Of a stretch of DNA of 64,000 bases, positions 16,193-25,876 are shown piece by piece. The DNA lies in the NCBI RefSeq assembly GCF_002078015.1, contig NZ_LWBP01000210.1:124001-188000 (forward strand), given 5' to 3'. The DNA is from Niastella populi (lineage in GTDB: Bacteria; Bacteroidota; Bacteroidia; Chitinophagales; Chitinophagaceae). Position 1 is the stretch's first letter. The number at the start of each line of letters is the position of its first letter. The position numbers were made by a program, and so were the translations under genes. The notes beneath the pieces were generated by a model. It did no database searches and was not told the DNA's origin. It saw only the letters and a list, made by a program, of their open reading frames with translations.

Positions 16193-17623
16193 ATGAAAAA
16201 GATCACGCCCAACCATTGTTTGTTTTTCGTTTTCCTTTTTATTCAAACCGCGGTAGTTGCCCAAAAGGCTGTGCGCATTTCCTGCGTGGGCAACAGTATT
16301 ACGGCTGGCTCAAGACTGGCTGATCCCAAAACGGAAGCTTATCCGGCGCAACTGCAGCAGTTGCTGGGCGGTGGCTATGTGGTAAAGAATTTTGGCGTGG
16401 GTGGCAGAACGGTGATCAAAGATTGCAACAGATCGTATATGGCCACGCCTGCTTACCGGGAAGCATTGAAAAGCGAACCCGATATTGTTACGATAAAATT
16501 AGGCACCAACGACAGCCGCCTGCCTTACCGGTTACAGATCGATAGTTTTATGGCAGACTATAAAACATTGATCCGTTCATTTCAACAGCTGCCAACGCAT
16601 CCCCGTATTATTTTGTTATTACCGGTAACATCCTACCTTGCCGATACCATGCGGCAAACTGAGCAGGCCATTGCAAAACTGATCAGGCCGCGCATACGGC
16701 AGGTAGCATTTGAAGAGAAGCTGGAGCTGATCGACCTGCACAGCATTACAACCGGCATGGCGGCTGCGTTTCCCGACAGCCTGCATCCATCTGCAGCAGG
16801 CGCCGCCATTCTAGCCAAAAGAGTGTATGAAGCAGTAATTAATAAGGGAGATGCACACTACGATATCTTCAAAAAGATAAAATCGCCTTTTACCGTTTCT
16901 TCTTTTTATGGTTATGATTGCGCCGATTTTACTTTCAATGGCCGGAAGGCCAAAATTGTAAAACCGCGCCGCACGGCCGAAGGCCGGCCTTTTATCTGGC
17001 GTGCACGGTTCTGGGGCGTAGAGCCGCAAACAGAGATCGCGCTGCTCGACCGGGGTTTTCATGTGGTGTATTGCGATGTGGCCGAATTGTTCGGCAATGC
17101 AGCAGCGATCGCTGCCTGGAATAAATATTACGCATTCCTGCAACGCGCAGGTTTATCGAAGAAAGCCTGTATGGAAGGGTTTAGCCGCGGCGGGGTGTAT
17201 GTATACAACTGGGCGGCGCAAAATGCTGCAAAAGTTGCGTGTGTGTACGTCGATGCGCCTGTGCTGGATCTGAAAAGCTGGCCGGGTGGCAAAGGCAGCA
17301 GTAAAGGAAGCGCTAAAGAGTGGGACACCTTTAAAAAAGATTACGGTTATACAAGCGATTCAGCCGCTGTAACATTCAAAGGCAATCCGGTTGATAAAGT
17401 TGCGCAGATCGTAAAAGGCGGTTACCCGGTGCTGCATGTGGTGGGCGATGCCGATGAGGTGGTGCCGGTGAGCGAGAACACCGCCATTTTTGAACAGAAG
17501 ATGCAGGCGTTGGGCGGAAACATACAGGTGATTCATAAACCGGGCGTGAACCATCACCCGCATAGCCTTGCCAACCCAACACCTATTGTTGATTTTATTT
17601 TAAAGGCCGTGGGGCGAAGTTAA
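16193..17623 (+). CDS. Exported SGNH esterase fused to alpha/beta hydrolase
   Basis: A 476-residue two-enzyme fusion. The ATG at 16193 is chosen because it opens a clear signal peptide (MKKITPNHCLFFVFLFIQTAVVAQ). The first domain (about 25-215) is an SGNH/GDSL esterase: CVGNSITAG (nucleophile S35), GVGGRT, KLGTNDS and the DSLHPS Asp-His. The second (about 225-476) is an alpha/beta hydrolase with GFSRGG (S331), the acid in GDADEVVP and the His in GVNHHPHSL. Such pairs usually deacylate plant polysaccharides. It follows the repair operon by 10 bases but is unrelated in function; its 3' end overlaps the convergent regulator by three bases. Confidence 0.85.
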   Translation: MKKITPNHCLFFVFLFIQTAVVAQKAVRISCVGNSITAGSRLADPKTEAYPAQLQQLLGGGYVVKNFGVGGRTVIKDCNRSYMATPAYREALKSEPDIVTIKLGTNDSRLPYRLQIDSFMADYKTLIRSFQQLPTHPRIILLLPVTSYLADTMRQTEQAIAKLIRPRIRQVAFEEKLELIDLHSITTGMAAAFPDSLHPSAAGAAILAKRVYEAVINKGDAHYDIFKKIKSPFTVSSFYGYDCADFTFNGRKAKIVKPRRTAEGRPFIWRARFWGVEPQTEIALLDRGFHVVYCDVAELFGNAAAIAAWNKYYAFLQRAGLSKKACMEGFSRGGVYVYNWAAQNAAKVACVYVDAPVLDLKSWPGGKGSSKGSAKEWDTFKKDYGYTSDSAAVTFKGNPVDKVAQIVKGGYPVLHVVGDADEVVPVSENTAIFEQKMQALGGNIQVIHKPGVNHHPHSLANPTPIVDFILKAVGRS

Positions 17624-18600
17624 ACCTCAACGCCTTCTTTGTTGTATTTGTTGCGGTATTCGATAGGCGAGAGCCCGGTGATCTTTCTAAACACGGTGCG
17701 GAAAGCCTTGATATCGGAATAACCTACATCGTACATCACTTCATTTACATTCTTGCGGCTGTTCTCGAGTTGTTTTTTTGCCGCCTCTATTTTTACGCGC
17801 TGAATATATTCGATGGGGGTATTATTGGTGGCTTTTTTAAAGCGCCTGATAAAATGCCGTTTGCCGATGGCGTATTTTATGGCCAGTTCTTCTACCGAAA
17901 TTCTTTCCATTACATTCTTTTCGATAAACTCCTGCGCCTGTTTTATGGGTTCATCCTCATGTTTTTTCTGCCCGTTGAACATGATAAAGGGCGACTGGGT
18001 TTTGCGGTCTATTTCCAGCGCAAATACCTTGGCCGCCATAATGGCCATTTCACGGCCGGCATGTTTTTCAACCAGGTGCAGCAGCATATTCCAGTAAGAG
18101 GTAGCGCCGCCGCTGGAGTATAATCCCTGTTGTTCGGTCACTATGCGGCCATCGACGAGGGTTACTTCGGGGAACATTTCCCTGAATTCATTGGCCTGGC
18201 GCCAGTGGCTGCTGCATTCTTTTCCATTCAATAAGCCGGTTGCCGCCAGCAGGAAGGCGCCAATGCACAAACTGCCAACTTCTGCTCCCTTGTGATATTG
18301 ATCAACGATCCAGGGAAGAAAACCTTCATTCTTTTTTATTGCTGCTTTCAGGTCGCCGCCAATGGCCGGCACCAGAATGAGATCGGTCTTTTTTATATCA
18401 CCTGTCAATGCATCGGCATGAACCGTAAAAGTGCCGTTGTGCAACTGCACTTCCCTGGTGAGCCCCACCAATTGCACTTTGAATGCCGGTGGTTTGCCGG
18501 TTGATTCAAGAAAATCATTTACGCCGGTGAAGAGGATGCGAGGGTCAACGATGCTTGCCATTACCGCATCATGCGGAATAAGAATGCTGATATGCTTCAT
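17620..18600 (-). CDS. DJ-1/PfpI-AraC family transcriptional regulator
   Basis: A 326-residue GlxA/FtrA-like regulator. The ATG at 18600 (MKHISILIPHDAV) matches the DJ-1 fold start; an upstream open frame to 18789 runs through low-complexity DNA and is not used. The class-I glutamine-amidotransferase-like domain (1-200) includes the elbow EVGSLCIGAFLLAATGLLNGKECSSHW. The C-terminal AraC domain has two HTH motifs (ISVEELAIKYAIGKRHFIRRFKKAT and VNEVMYDVGYSDIKAFRTVFRKITGLSPIEYR). Ligand and targets are unknown. The neighbouring DHFR-like reductase is divergently placed and is one candidate target. Confidence 0.9.
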   Translation of the reverse strand: MKHISILIPHDAVMASIVDPRILFTGVNDFLESTGKPPAFKVQLVGLTREVQLHNGTFTVHADALTGDIKKTDLILVPAIGGDLKAAIKKNEGFLPWIVDQYHKGAEVGSLCIGAFLLAATGLLNGKECSSHWRQANEFREMFPEVTLVDGRIVTEQQGLYSSGGATSYWNMLLHLVEKHAGREMAIMAAKVFALEIDRKTQSPFIMFNGQKKHEDEPIKQAQEFIEKNVMERISVEELAIKYAIGKRHFIRRFKKATNNTPIEYIQRVKIEAAKKQLENSRKNVNEVMYDVGYSDIKAFRTVFRKITGLSPIEYRNKYNKEGVEV

Positions 18601-18692
18601 AATAATATAGCAATTTGTCGTTATGTAATTAGCTGTACGCTGCAAGCCACACGCTGCAAGCAAATACAAAAACCTGCTTTTCAAACACTTCC

Positions 18693-18741
18693 CGTTTTGC
18701 AGTTTTGCCTTCCGCGTTAAGCGTTTTGCCTGCCCGCTAAG
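18693..18741. repeat. Short heptamer array sharing the 13449 word
   Basis: Units GCCTTCC (18707), GCGTTAA, GCGTTTT, GCCTGCC and CGCTAAG follow at 7-bp steps. The same words occur in the same order type at 13672-13706, 5 kb away. It sits upstream of the DJ-1/AraC gene, not after a stop codon. Confidence 0.6.
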
Positions 18742-18869
18742 GTAAGAAACAATAAAGTCGCGAACAACCCGCAAGGAAGTCATTTTCACACTCCGTCAAA
18801 CCTAATTACCGTCGATACATTTGTATCAGCAAACCATTAAACAACAATTAAATGGAAAAGTAGTGCGCT

Positions 18870-19442
18870 ATGCGGAAAGTAATTGTATCCATGAATGTGA
18901 CGCTGGATGGCTTTATGGCGGCCAAAGATTGCGGGCTCGACTGGCATTTCAGGAGCTGGAATGAAGAGATGGCGCGCGCAACGGCGGAACAGCTCAGCAG
19001 GGCCGATACCATTTTGCTGGGCGGCATAACCTACAGGGGCATGGCGCAATACTGGAATGCTGATCCGGTGAATATGATCAGGCCGCGGGAAGACCTCGAT
19101 TTTGCCACTATGCTGAACAGTTACCCTAAAGTGGTTTTCTCAAAAACAATGTCAACCGTTACCTGGCATAATGCCAGGCTGGCCAAAAGAAGTATTGGCG
19201 ACGAGGTAAGTGAATTGAAACGCCGTGAGGGAAAAGATATGATCATTTATGGCAGCGGCAAAATAGTAACGGCACTGGCAAAGCTCGGCCTTATTGATGA
19301 GTTCAGGATGTGGGTTCACCCGGTTGTGATCGGCTGCGGTAAACCGGTGTTTAAAGAGCTGGCCGGTTTGTTCGATCTGCAACTGGTGAAAACGGAGATC
19401 TTTAGTTCGGGAGTGGTGATATTATTTTATTCGGTGCGATAA
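18870..19442 (+). CDS. Dihydrofolate reductase/RibD C-terminal family protein
   Basis: A 190-residue cytosolic NADPH-dependent reductase of the RibD C-terminal type. Seen: MRKVIVSMNVTLDGFMA at the first strand, DTILLGGITYRGMAQYW, FSKTMSTVTWHN, and the nucleotide-binding MIIYGSGKIVTALAKLGLIDEFRMWVHPVVIGCGKPVF. Single-domain members of this family are widespread in Bacteroidota; neither the substrate nor a role in riboflavin synthesis can be claimed. The stop is 14 bases from the convergent PD40 gene. Confidence 0.9.
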   Translation: MRKVIVSMNVTLDGFMAAKDCGLDWHFRSWNEEMARATAEQLSRADTILLGGITYRGMAQYWNADPVNMIRPREDLDFATMLNSYPKVVFSKTMSTVTWHNARLAKRSIGDEVSELKRREGKDMIIYGSGKIVTALAKLGLIDEFRMWVHPVVIGCGKPVFKELAGLFDLQLVKTEIFSSGVVILFYSVR

Positions 19443-19456
19443 TACGCTGTCTATTT

Positions 19457-20353
19457 TCATCGAAGCTTCTTAATTACATCAGTGGAAACCCAATAAATAT
19501 CCCCTCTGCTGGCATAGAACAGGTACTTGCCATCCGGGCTCACGTATGGGCAAAAATCATTAGTGTTCGTATTGATGGCGGCAATGGGGCGGGATACCGA
19601 CCAGGTGCCGTCAGGTTCGCGGAAACTTACATGCAGGTCGCCGCTTCCCAAACCTCCCGGACGATTTGTTGCAAACACCAGATAAGTTTCATCTGGTGAT
19701 ACAAATACGTCGGCTTCGTAATGAGATGAATTTACACCGGAAGATAGCTTAACAGGAGGCTGAAATTTACCCAAACGAAAGTCGGAGGAATATATATCAT
19801 AATTCTTCTTTCCTTCCTTATCTCCCATATTGGAGGAAAAGTACATGGTGCCATTTTTTGAAAAGGAGATGTAATATTCATTCTTATCACTGTTAATATT
19901 GCTTCCGGCATTTATTGGTTCAGACCAATGGCCCGACTGACGCTCAATGTACCAGATATCATAATCCTTTTTAGGCCCCGGGCCATTTAGCGGTTGATCG
20001 GAAATAAAAAATAACTTCTTTTCATCTGGCGACAAAAACGGGTCATTATAGCTATAAACATTGTGACTAAGAATAGTAACCGGGGGCGTCCAGCTTCCGT
20101 TTTCAAATATTATCATCCGTGTTTCGGCTTTGCCATCGATCTCTACACCGTAATAGAATTCCTTAAGGTCTTTTGAAAACACGGCGCCAAATTCGAATTG
20201 GTCTGTTTTCGACACTATACCCGGCGCAAATACCCTGGGTGTTTTTCCGGGCGGTATTTCATTAAAATAGCGCGCATCGGGGTTTTGCGCATTAGACGCC
20301 GCAGTGCAAAGAAAAGCGGCTGTAATTAATGATATAAACTGATTTTTTCTCAT
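19457..20353 (-). CDS. Exported PD40 (WD40-like) beta-propeller protein
   Basis: A 298-residue protein; ATG 20353 opens a signal peptide (MRKNQFISLITAAFLCTAASNAQ). The body has TolB-type PD40 repeats: NDPFLSPDEKKLFFISDQP, EYYISFSKNGTMYFSSN, YEADVFVSPDETYLVFATNRPGG and FCPYVSPDGKYLFYASRGDIYWV. This makes a six-bladed propeller likely, a binding scaffold in the periplasm or on the surface. There is no peptidase domain, unlike longer DPP-type relatives. No operon partner is visible. Confidence 0.85.
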   Translation of the reverse strand: MRKNQFISLITAAFLCTAASNAQNPDARYFNEIPPGKTPRVFAPGIVSKTDQFEFGAVFSKDLKEFYYGVEIDGKAETRMIIFENGSWTPPVTILSHNVYSYNDPFLSPDEKKLFFISDQPLNGPGPKKDYDIWYIERQSGHWSEPINAGSNINSDKNEYYISFSKNGTMYFSSNMGDKEGKKNYDIYSSDFRLGKFQPPVKLSSGVNSSHYEADVFVSPDETYLVFATNRPGGLGSGDLHVSFREPDGTWSVSRPIAAINTNTNDFCPYVSPDGKYLFYASRGDIYWVSTDVIKKLR

Positions 20354-20813
20354 GCCTTGATTAATTAGCGATGTCATGTGTCCCAGCTCCATAATTGCCA
20401 TATACCGCTAATCGGATTGAAATTATGAATAATCCCGGCAAGCCCAACCGTTTTGTTTCCATAACCTCCCATTTGATCTACGATAAAAGAAGCAGGGAGC
20501 TGACCGGCGTCGGGCCATGTTTTTTTCAAAACCGGAAGAAAGGCGGGATTCCACATCGGGCCTGCCATTGCCCCTATGCGACCGCCACAAATAAAAAATA
20601 AATTTAATTCCGAAGTACCCCTTACGGCTAACCTGGCGGACATTATACCCGACAACAGGCCTGGCCGCTGTGTTTTCGTAATGTCACATTGTTGCGAACA
20701 ATGTAAACATATGAATTCTAAACCCCATGAAATATCCAAACCGTACAAACATGAAGATTACCCTTACGAGCAATGTGCTTCTGTTGAAGCAAAAATGGCT
20801 GCGATCCGCCGCC
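20354..20813. other. Divergent spacer between PD40 and alginate-lyase genes
   Basis: 460 bases holding both promoters. Several short overlapping frames occur on both strands but none has family motifs or a convincing start. A minus-strand stretch (about 20374-20610) has rather protein-like composition and could be a decayed gene end; I do not call it. Confidence 0.45.
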
Positions 20814-23800
20814 ATGAAGATCAAAACCACAACCCTGATTTTTGCGCTCATGCTTTTTGTGCAGCGATCCTGGGCGCAAACCGGCCTGGTCAATGATGAT
20901 TTCTCAACCGGCAACACCAACAACTGGAAAGCGGCTACCGCCGGATCAGCAGGACAAATTGTGAATGGCCGTTTTGTGGTAACAATGGCCCTTCAGACGA
21001 GTGGCAAATACCGCGGCGACATTCAAAAAACAGGCGGCATAACGCTGAACCGCAGTGCCTATCCTATTGTTGCCATCAAGTTCAACAAACCCCCCAGGTG
21101 TAACTATTTCTTCGACACCAACCTGGGATCGTTCAATGGTACCAATAACAATGCTATCAAAATAGCTTCGGCCACTGGTAATGTATATTATTGGGATCTT
21201 TCAAAGGGTACCCTTGGAACTACCGCACTGGCTGAAGGCAGCGCTACCACCCTTACCTCATTCCAGTTTAAAATAGCAGATGTGGTACTATCTTCCACAG
21301 AAGTTGCTGCGAATGATATTCAATACGAGGTAGACTGGATCAAAACCTTTACGTCGGCAGAAGAACTGCGGGCGTATGTAGGCGTTAATAACCCGCCTTC
21401 TTTTTCTTTTACCGGGCAATTTGTGCATCCGGGGTTATTGCACAATACGGCCGACCTGCAAAGAATGAAAAGCGCTGTGGCCGGCAAATTTGGCCGTCCT
21501 TACCAAAGCTACCAGTTGCTTCAAAGTTCAACCCGGTCCTCTGCTTCTTACAATATGGCAGGACCATACCAGTTACTTACCCGCGACGCCAGCGTTACGG
21601 TAAATGGTGTAAGCGGCGGTACAATTAAAAATGGCGTGGAAGCCGATTTTCTGGCAGCTTATTACAATGCACTCATGTATAACATCACAGGTAATGAAGC
21701 GCATGCCATAAAATCAATCGAAATAATCGATGCTTATGCCGCTGCCACAACCGGAATTACCGGTAGTGATGCAGAACTGAACGGCCTGTATGGTTTTATG
21801 CTGGCCAATGCAGCCGAGCTTATGCGTGCTACCTATTCAGCATGGGCCGTGGAAAAGCAGGAACAATGCGCCACCATGCTTAAGCAGGTATTTTACCCTG
21901 TACTGCAAAACTTTAAACCCTGTTCACATGGCAACTGGGATATCATTTGTATGAAAGCATTGATGGCAATCGCTATCTACAGCAATGATACCAACATGTT
22001 CAACCGGGTAGTAACGTACTTTTACCATGGCGAAGGTAATGGCAGCATCGATAATTATGTATTGACTGCTGCAGGCCAGTTGCAGGAAAGCAATCGCGAC
22101 CAGCCTCACGTAATGCTGGCATTGGGCTCAATGGCCGAACTGGCTGAAATGGGTGTTAAACAGGGCATCGATCTCTACGCTGCTTCAGGTAATGCCATAA
22201 TGCGCGGCTATGAGTATACCGCGAAATATAATCTTGGCAACACCGTAGATTACCAGACAGCTTACGATTATTGCGAAAAGAACTATAGCGATTACACGCC
22301 CGAAGCAATTTCTTCAAATGGTCGCGGTCAGTTCAGGCCGGTATTTGAAATTGCGTATAACCATTATGTGGTTCGCAAGGGATTGCAAATGCCCTGGACT
22401 TTACAGGTAATGAGTGCCACAGGGCCTGAAGGGGCGCCTGCCGGTGCCGACAATCCGGGATATGGCTCTTTGTTCTTCTATCTGAACAGTGCAGCCGATT
22501 ATCCTAAAGACAGCACTATAACGCCGGTTGATACTACTGCCGGTTTGATCAATGATAACTTTACTGCCACAGCCGATGGCTGGGCAGCGGTTACCAGTGG
22601 GTCAACAGCCAGTGTAGCAGACGGAAAACTGATCGTTAGCCTGGTTACTCAATCGAACGGCAAAGGACGTGGCGATGCAAAGAGGACCGCCGGCGCCACA
22701 CTGGCTCCTGGCAACTACCCCATTTTTGCCATTAAGTTCAAGAAGCCACAGGCAGGTAATATCACATTCGATACCAACCTGGGTGCTTTTGGAAACGGCG
22801 CCAATAAATGGACCGGTAAAGTAGGCGATGATATATATTATTACGACCTTACCAAAGGTGGGTTTGGTGCAACACCAACCATGCTGAGTATGGATAAGTC
22901 AACCCTGTTAACCACCTTCCAGTTTAAAGTAGCAGATATTACCTCTGGTGAAACAAGCTATGCAATAGAGTGGATAAAAACAGTGAAAACGGTTGCTGAC
23001 CTGCAGGAACCTCCAGCTCCGCTTAAGCCGCAAAGCATCACATTCGATTCGATCCCTGTTGCAATACTGGGCGATACTGCAGCTATTGTGTTGAAGGCTA
23101 TCGCAAGCTCAGGCCTTCCGGTTACTTATACCATTTCCGATACTACTATAGCTACTATTGTTAACAATAGGGTGATCGTTAAAAGCGATGGCACTGCAAT
23201 CATCACCGCTTCACAAGCTGGTGATACTGCTTACCAGCCAGCAAACCCTGTTGCGCGTACCCTCATCATTCGCGATACCATCAGCGGCCTGATCGATGAC
23301 AACTTCATTGGCAGCAGCGATGGCTGGGCTGCTGCAACCAGTGGTTCGGTTGCAACCATTGAGAATGGCAGGCTGGTAGTTACCCTGGTAACTCAATCGA
23401 ACGGTAAAGGCCGTGGCGATGTGAAAAGAACCGCCGGTGCCAAATTGTTACCTTACAATTATCCCATCATTGCCATCAGGGTTAAAAAACCACAGGTGGC
23501 CAATATCACATTCGATACCAACCTGGGTGCGTTTGGCAATGGCGCCAATAAGTGGACGGGCATCATAGGTGATGATATCTATTATTATGACCTTACCAGG
23601 GGCAGTTTCGGTGCTGCTGCTGCCAAACTGCTGCAGGATAAGGGTACCAGGCTCACTACCTTCCAGTTTAAAGTGGCTGATATCACTTCCGGTGAAACCA
23701 GCTATGCAATAGAGTGGGTAAAAACCGTGAGATCTGTAGAAGATCTGAAGAAAACCTTACCCCATGTTGCGCAAAGCATCAGCTTTGATTCAATGCCTGC

Positions 23801-25244
23801 TGTTTTATTAGGCGATACCGCAGCTATTGTGCTCAATGCTACCGCCAGCTCGGGCCTGCCTGTTACCTATATCATTTCCGATTCGACCATCGCTACCAAT
23901 AATAATGGCGTGGTTAAAATTCATCGCGATGGTACCGTGATCATTACCGCTTCTCAACCGGGAGATTCGGCTTACCTGCCTGCAGCACCAGTTGCACGCA
24001 CGCTTACCATAACTCCGTTGAAGATAACCGTACAATCGCTCGATGGCGATAAAGGAAAAACTGCCAATAACAGCATCAATCCGTACCTGAAACTGGAAAA
24101 TCAGGGATCGGCTGCTATACCTTATAGTGAGTTAACCGCCCGTTACTGGTTCACAGCGGAGAACTTTGCCGGGATCAATACCTGGATCGATTATGCGCAA
24201 ATAGGTAATAGTAAAGTGAAAATGAAATATGTGCAGCTCGATACGCCACGGGCCGGTGCTTATGGGTATATCGAATATAGTTTCGATCAATCAACCGGCA
24301 ACCTCGCTGCCGGTGGTAATTCAGGTGTTATTCAGGCGCGTTTTGCCAATACCGACTGGGCAAACTTCAATGAAACGGATGACTATTCATACGTGAATAA
24401 CAGTGCCTATGCGAGCAACAGCCACATTACTTTGTACCGCAATGGGCAACTGGTATGGGGTGTAGAACCTGCTGCCGTAACGCCCGGGGTGAAGGTGAAA
24501 GTTTACTCGTTGACCAGAAACAGTGGCGCCAATACCATCAGCACTGAGCTAACCATCAACAACGAAGGCAATATGCCCGTAGCTTATGGCGACCTGAGCG
24601 TTCGTTACTGGTTTACAGCCGATGGCACAGCTGCATTGAATTCATGGGTAGATTATGCGAAACTGGGCAACAGCAATATTATTACCAGCTTCAACGCGGT
24701 AAGCCCTGTTGCAACAGGAGCCGATAAATACTTTGAGATCAAAATTAAACCAACGGCTGGTAACCTGTACCCTGCTGGCAATACCGGTACTATCCAATAC
24801 CGCATAGCAAAATCAGATTGGTCGAATTTTACGTTTACTAATGACCATTCGTGGAAAGCGCCTGCACCGTTAGCGGTGAATGATCATATAACCGTTTATT
24901 ACAAGGGACAACTGATCTTCGGTACGGAGCCCACTGCTGCGCATCAGGCGCGGGTAGCTACCCATACCGCAGTAGAGGTGGTTGACAATGTAAATCGCCA
25001 TGCTGCACCTGGCAACATCGCGCTGTTCCCGAATCCGGTAAAAGATCTGTTGAATATTCGGGTAAGTGAAGTGGCGCCCGGCGCGTTGGTAAAAGTATAC
25101 AACCTACAGGGCCACCTGTTACTTACACGCAGCATCACTGCTTCAATTCAAACTATTTCCCTGCAATCATTGGCAACTGGCATTTACCAGGTTGAAGTGC
25201 GCAATGGGAATACGGTAACAACAAAACAAATTATCAAACACTAA
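20814..25244 (+). CDS. Modular alginate-lyase-type polysaccharide lyase, T9SS cargo
   Basis: Counted from ATG 20814 (signal peptide MKIKTTTLIFALMLFVQRSWAQ), 1476 residues; an upstream in-frame ATG at 20751 is less likely. Domains: a beta-sandwich module (about 21-175); an alginate-lyase-type alpha/alpha toroid (about 204-535) with HGNWDIICMKALMAIAIYSND and ESNRDQPHVMLALG; two more copies of the first module (about 577-732 and 825-984); two Ig-like domains (about 739-820 and 987-1066); two CBM3-like modules (about 1069-1222 and 1222-1372) with LTARYWFTAE and WVDYAKLGNS; and a type IX sorting domain (ALFPNPVKDLLNIRV...QIIKH). It should be exported to the surface or medium and cut a uronate polysaccharide; the exact substrate and PL family are open. 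No SusC/SusD genes are near. Confidence 0.88.
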   Translation: MKIKTTTLIFALMLFVQRSWAQTGLVNDDFSTGNTNNWKAATAGSAGQIVNGRFVVTMALQTSGKYRGDIQKTGGITLNRSAYPIVAIKFNKPPRCNYFFDTNLGSFNGTNNNAIKIASATGNVYYWDLSKGTLGTTALAEGSATTLTSFQFKIADVVLSSTEVAANDIQYEVDWIKTFTSAEELRAYVGVNNPPSFSFTGQFVHPGLLHNTADLQRMKSAVAGKFGRPYQSYQLLQSSTRSSASYNMAGPYQLLTRDASVTVNGVSGGTIKNGVEADFLAAYYNALMYNITGNEAHAIKSIEIIDAYAAATTGITGSDAELNGLYGFMLANAAELMRATYSAWAVEKQEQCATMLKQVFYPVLQNFKPCSHGNWDIICMKALMAIAIYSNDTNMFNRVVTYFYHGEGNGSIDNYVLTAAGQLQESNRDQPHVMLALGSMAELAEMGVKQGIDLYAASGNAIMRGYEYTAKYNLGNTVDYQTAYDYCEKNYSDYTPEAISSNGRGQFRPVFEIAYNHYVVRKGLQMPWTLQVMSATGPEGAPAGADNPGYGSLFFYLNSAADYPKDSTITPVDTTAGLINDNFTATADGWAAVTSGSTASVADGKLIVSLVTQSNGKGRGDAKRTAGATLAPGNYPIFAIKFKKPQAGNITFDTNLGAFGNGANKWTGKVGDDIYYYDLTKGGFGATPTMLSMDKSTLLTTFQFKVADITSGETSYAIEWIKTVKTVADLQEPPAPLKPQSITFDSIPVAILGDTAAIVLKAIASSGLPVTYTISDTTIATIVNNRVIVKSDGTAIITASQAGDTAYQPANPVARTLIIRDTISGLIDDNFIGSSDGWAAATSGSVATIENGRLVVTLVTQSNGKGRGDVKRTAGAKLLPYNYPIIAIRVKKPQVANITFDTNLGAFGNGANKWTGIIGDDIYYYDLTRGSFGAAAAKLLQDKGTRLTTFQFKVADITSGETSYAIEWVKTVRSVEDLKKTLPHVAQSISFDSMPAVLLGDTAAIVLNATASSGLPVTYIISDSTIATNNNGVVKIHRDGTVIITASQPGDSAYLPAAPVARTLTITPLKITVQSLDGDKGKTANNSINPYLKLENQGSAAIPYSELTARYWFTAENFAGINTWIDYAQIGNSKVKMKYVQLDTPRAGAYGYIEYSFDQSTGNLAAGGNSGVIQARFANTDWANFNETDDYSYVNNSAYASNSHITLYRNGQLVWGVEPAAVTPGVKVKVYSLTRNSGANTISTELTINNEGNMPVAYGDLSVRYWFTADGTAALNSWVDYAKLGNSNIITSFNAVSPVATGADKYFEIKIKPTAGNLYPAGNTGTIQYRIAKSDWSNFTFTNDHSWKAPAPLAVNDHITVYYKGQLIFGTEPTAAHQARVATHTAVEVVDNVNRHAAPGNIALFPNPVKDLLNIRVSEVAPGALVKVYNLQGHLLLTRSITASIQTISLQSLATGIYQVEVRNGNTVTTKQIIKH

Positions 25245-25249
25245 AAAGC

Positions 25250-25287
25250 AATAGCCAGGGAACACGTATGCTTCCCTGGCTATTTTT
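25250..25287 (+). terminator. Terminator of the alginate-lyase-type gene
   Basis: AATAGCCAGGGAA (25250-25262) pairs fully with TTCCCTGGCTATT (25272-25284) and is followed by TTT. It begins six bases after the stop. A weaker T-tract on the other strand could also stop the minus-strand operon. Confidence 0.9.
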
Positions 25288-25485
25288 AACATTTACAGCC
25301 ACCATCCCTGTCCAATAACCGAAATGCCGCATTCGTTAAAACACCCTTCAAATGGCCTTTGTAGCATGGTAGTTTTGATCTGCATATCAACACCTGCAAC
25401 AAATGAAAGCGAAATTTCAACAGCCGGCATGGCTGTTTTTGGTGATAGCCTTTTGGTGAGCCACCCTTGTCATTAAGAAGCTTTA

Positions 25486-25845
25486 CTATACAAAGAATTG
25501 CTCAGAAACGATCTTTCCATCCTTCACCACATACGCGCACACTTCGGTCATATCCCAGCGTTGTTTGTCCTTCATCGACACATCCATGCGCATGGTACAG
25601 GCAAAGGCGCCGGTGCCAATCAACGGGTCACTCACTTCCAGTTTGTGCATTGTCTCTACCATATCCTGAAACTTATTCCCTTTTTCCAGAATAGCGGGTA
25701 AACCCTTTGTTTCTTTTTCAAAGGCGGGTGTTTCATACGGCTCGATGCTAACGGCGTCGTTGGCAAACAATTCTTTCTGGGCTGATTCAAAATCGCCTTT
25801 GCGGCAAAGTTCAACCAGGCGGTTGGCAATTTGTTCTATTGTCAT
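25486..25845 (-). CDS. SnoaL-like (NTF2-fold) protein, last gene of ECF41 operon
   Basis: A 119-residue one-domain protein: MTIEQIANRLVELCRKGDFESAQKELFANDAVSIEP at the front, then the conserved pocket strands (KLEVSDPLIGTGAFACTMRMDVSMKDKQRWDMTEVCAYVVKDGKIVSEQFF). It has the NTF2/SnoaL fold also found at the C-terminus of the sigma factor encoded 31 bases upstream, so the operon contains this fold twice. No catalytic residues can be assigned; a small-ligand binding role is an inference. Confidence 0.82.
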   Translation of the reverse strand: MTIEQIANRLVELCRKGDFESAQKELFANDAVSIEPYETPAFEKETKGLPAILEKGNKFQDMVETMHKLEVSDPLIGTGAFACTMRMDVSMKDKQRWDMTEVCAYVVKDGKIVSEQFFV

Positions 25846-25876
25846 GGCGTATTGTTTTGTATGAAGCTACAAAACC

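Noticed and set aside
18601..18789. N-terminal extension of the DJ-1/AraC regulator to 18789
   Set aside because: The added 63 residues are encoded in low-complexity DNA with heptamer words, and the DJ-1 fold begins at 18600.
20374..20748. 124-codon minus-strand frame upstream of the PD40 gene
   Set aside because: Some protein-like composition at its C-terminal half, but no known motif, no good start and it overlaps the promoter region of two genes. It could be a gene remnant, not claimed.
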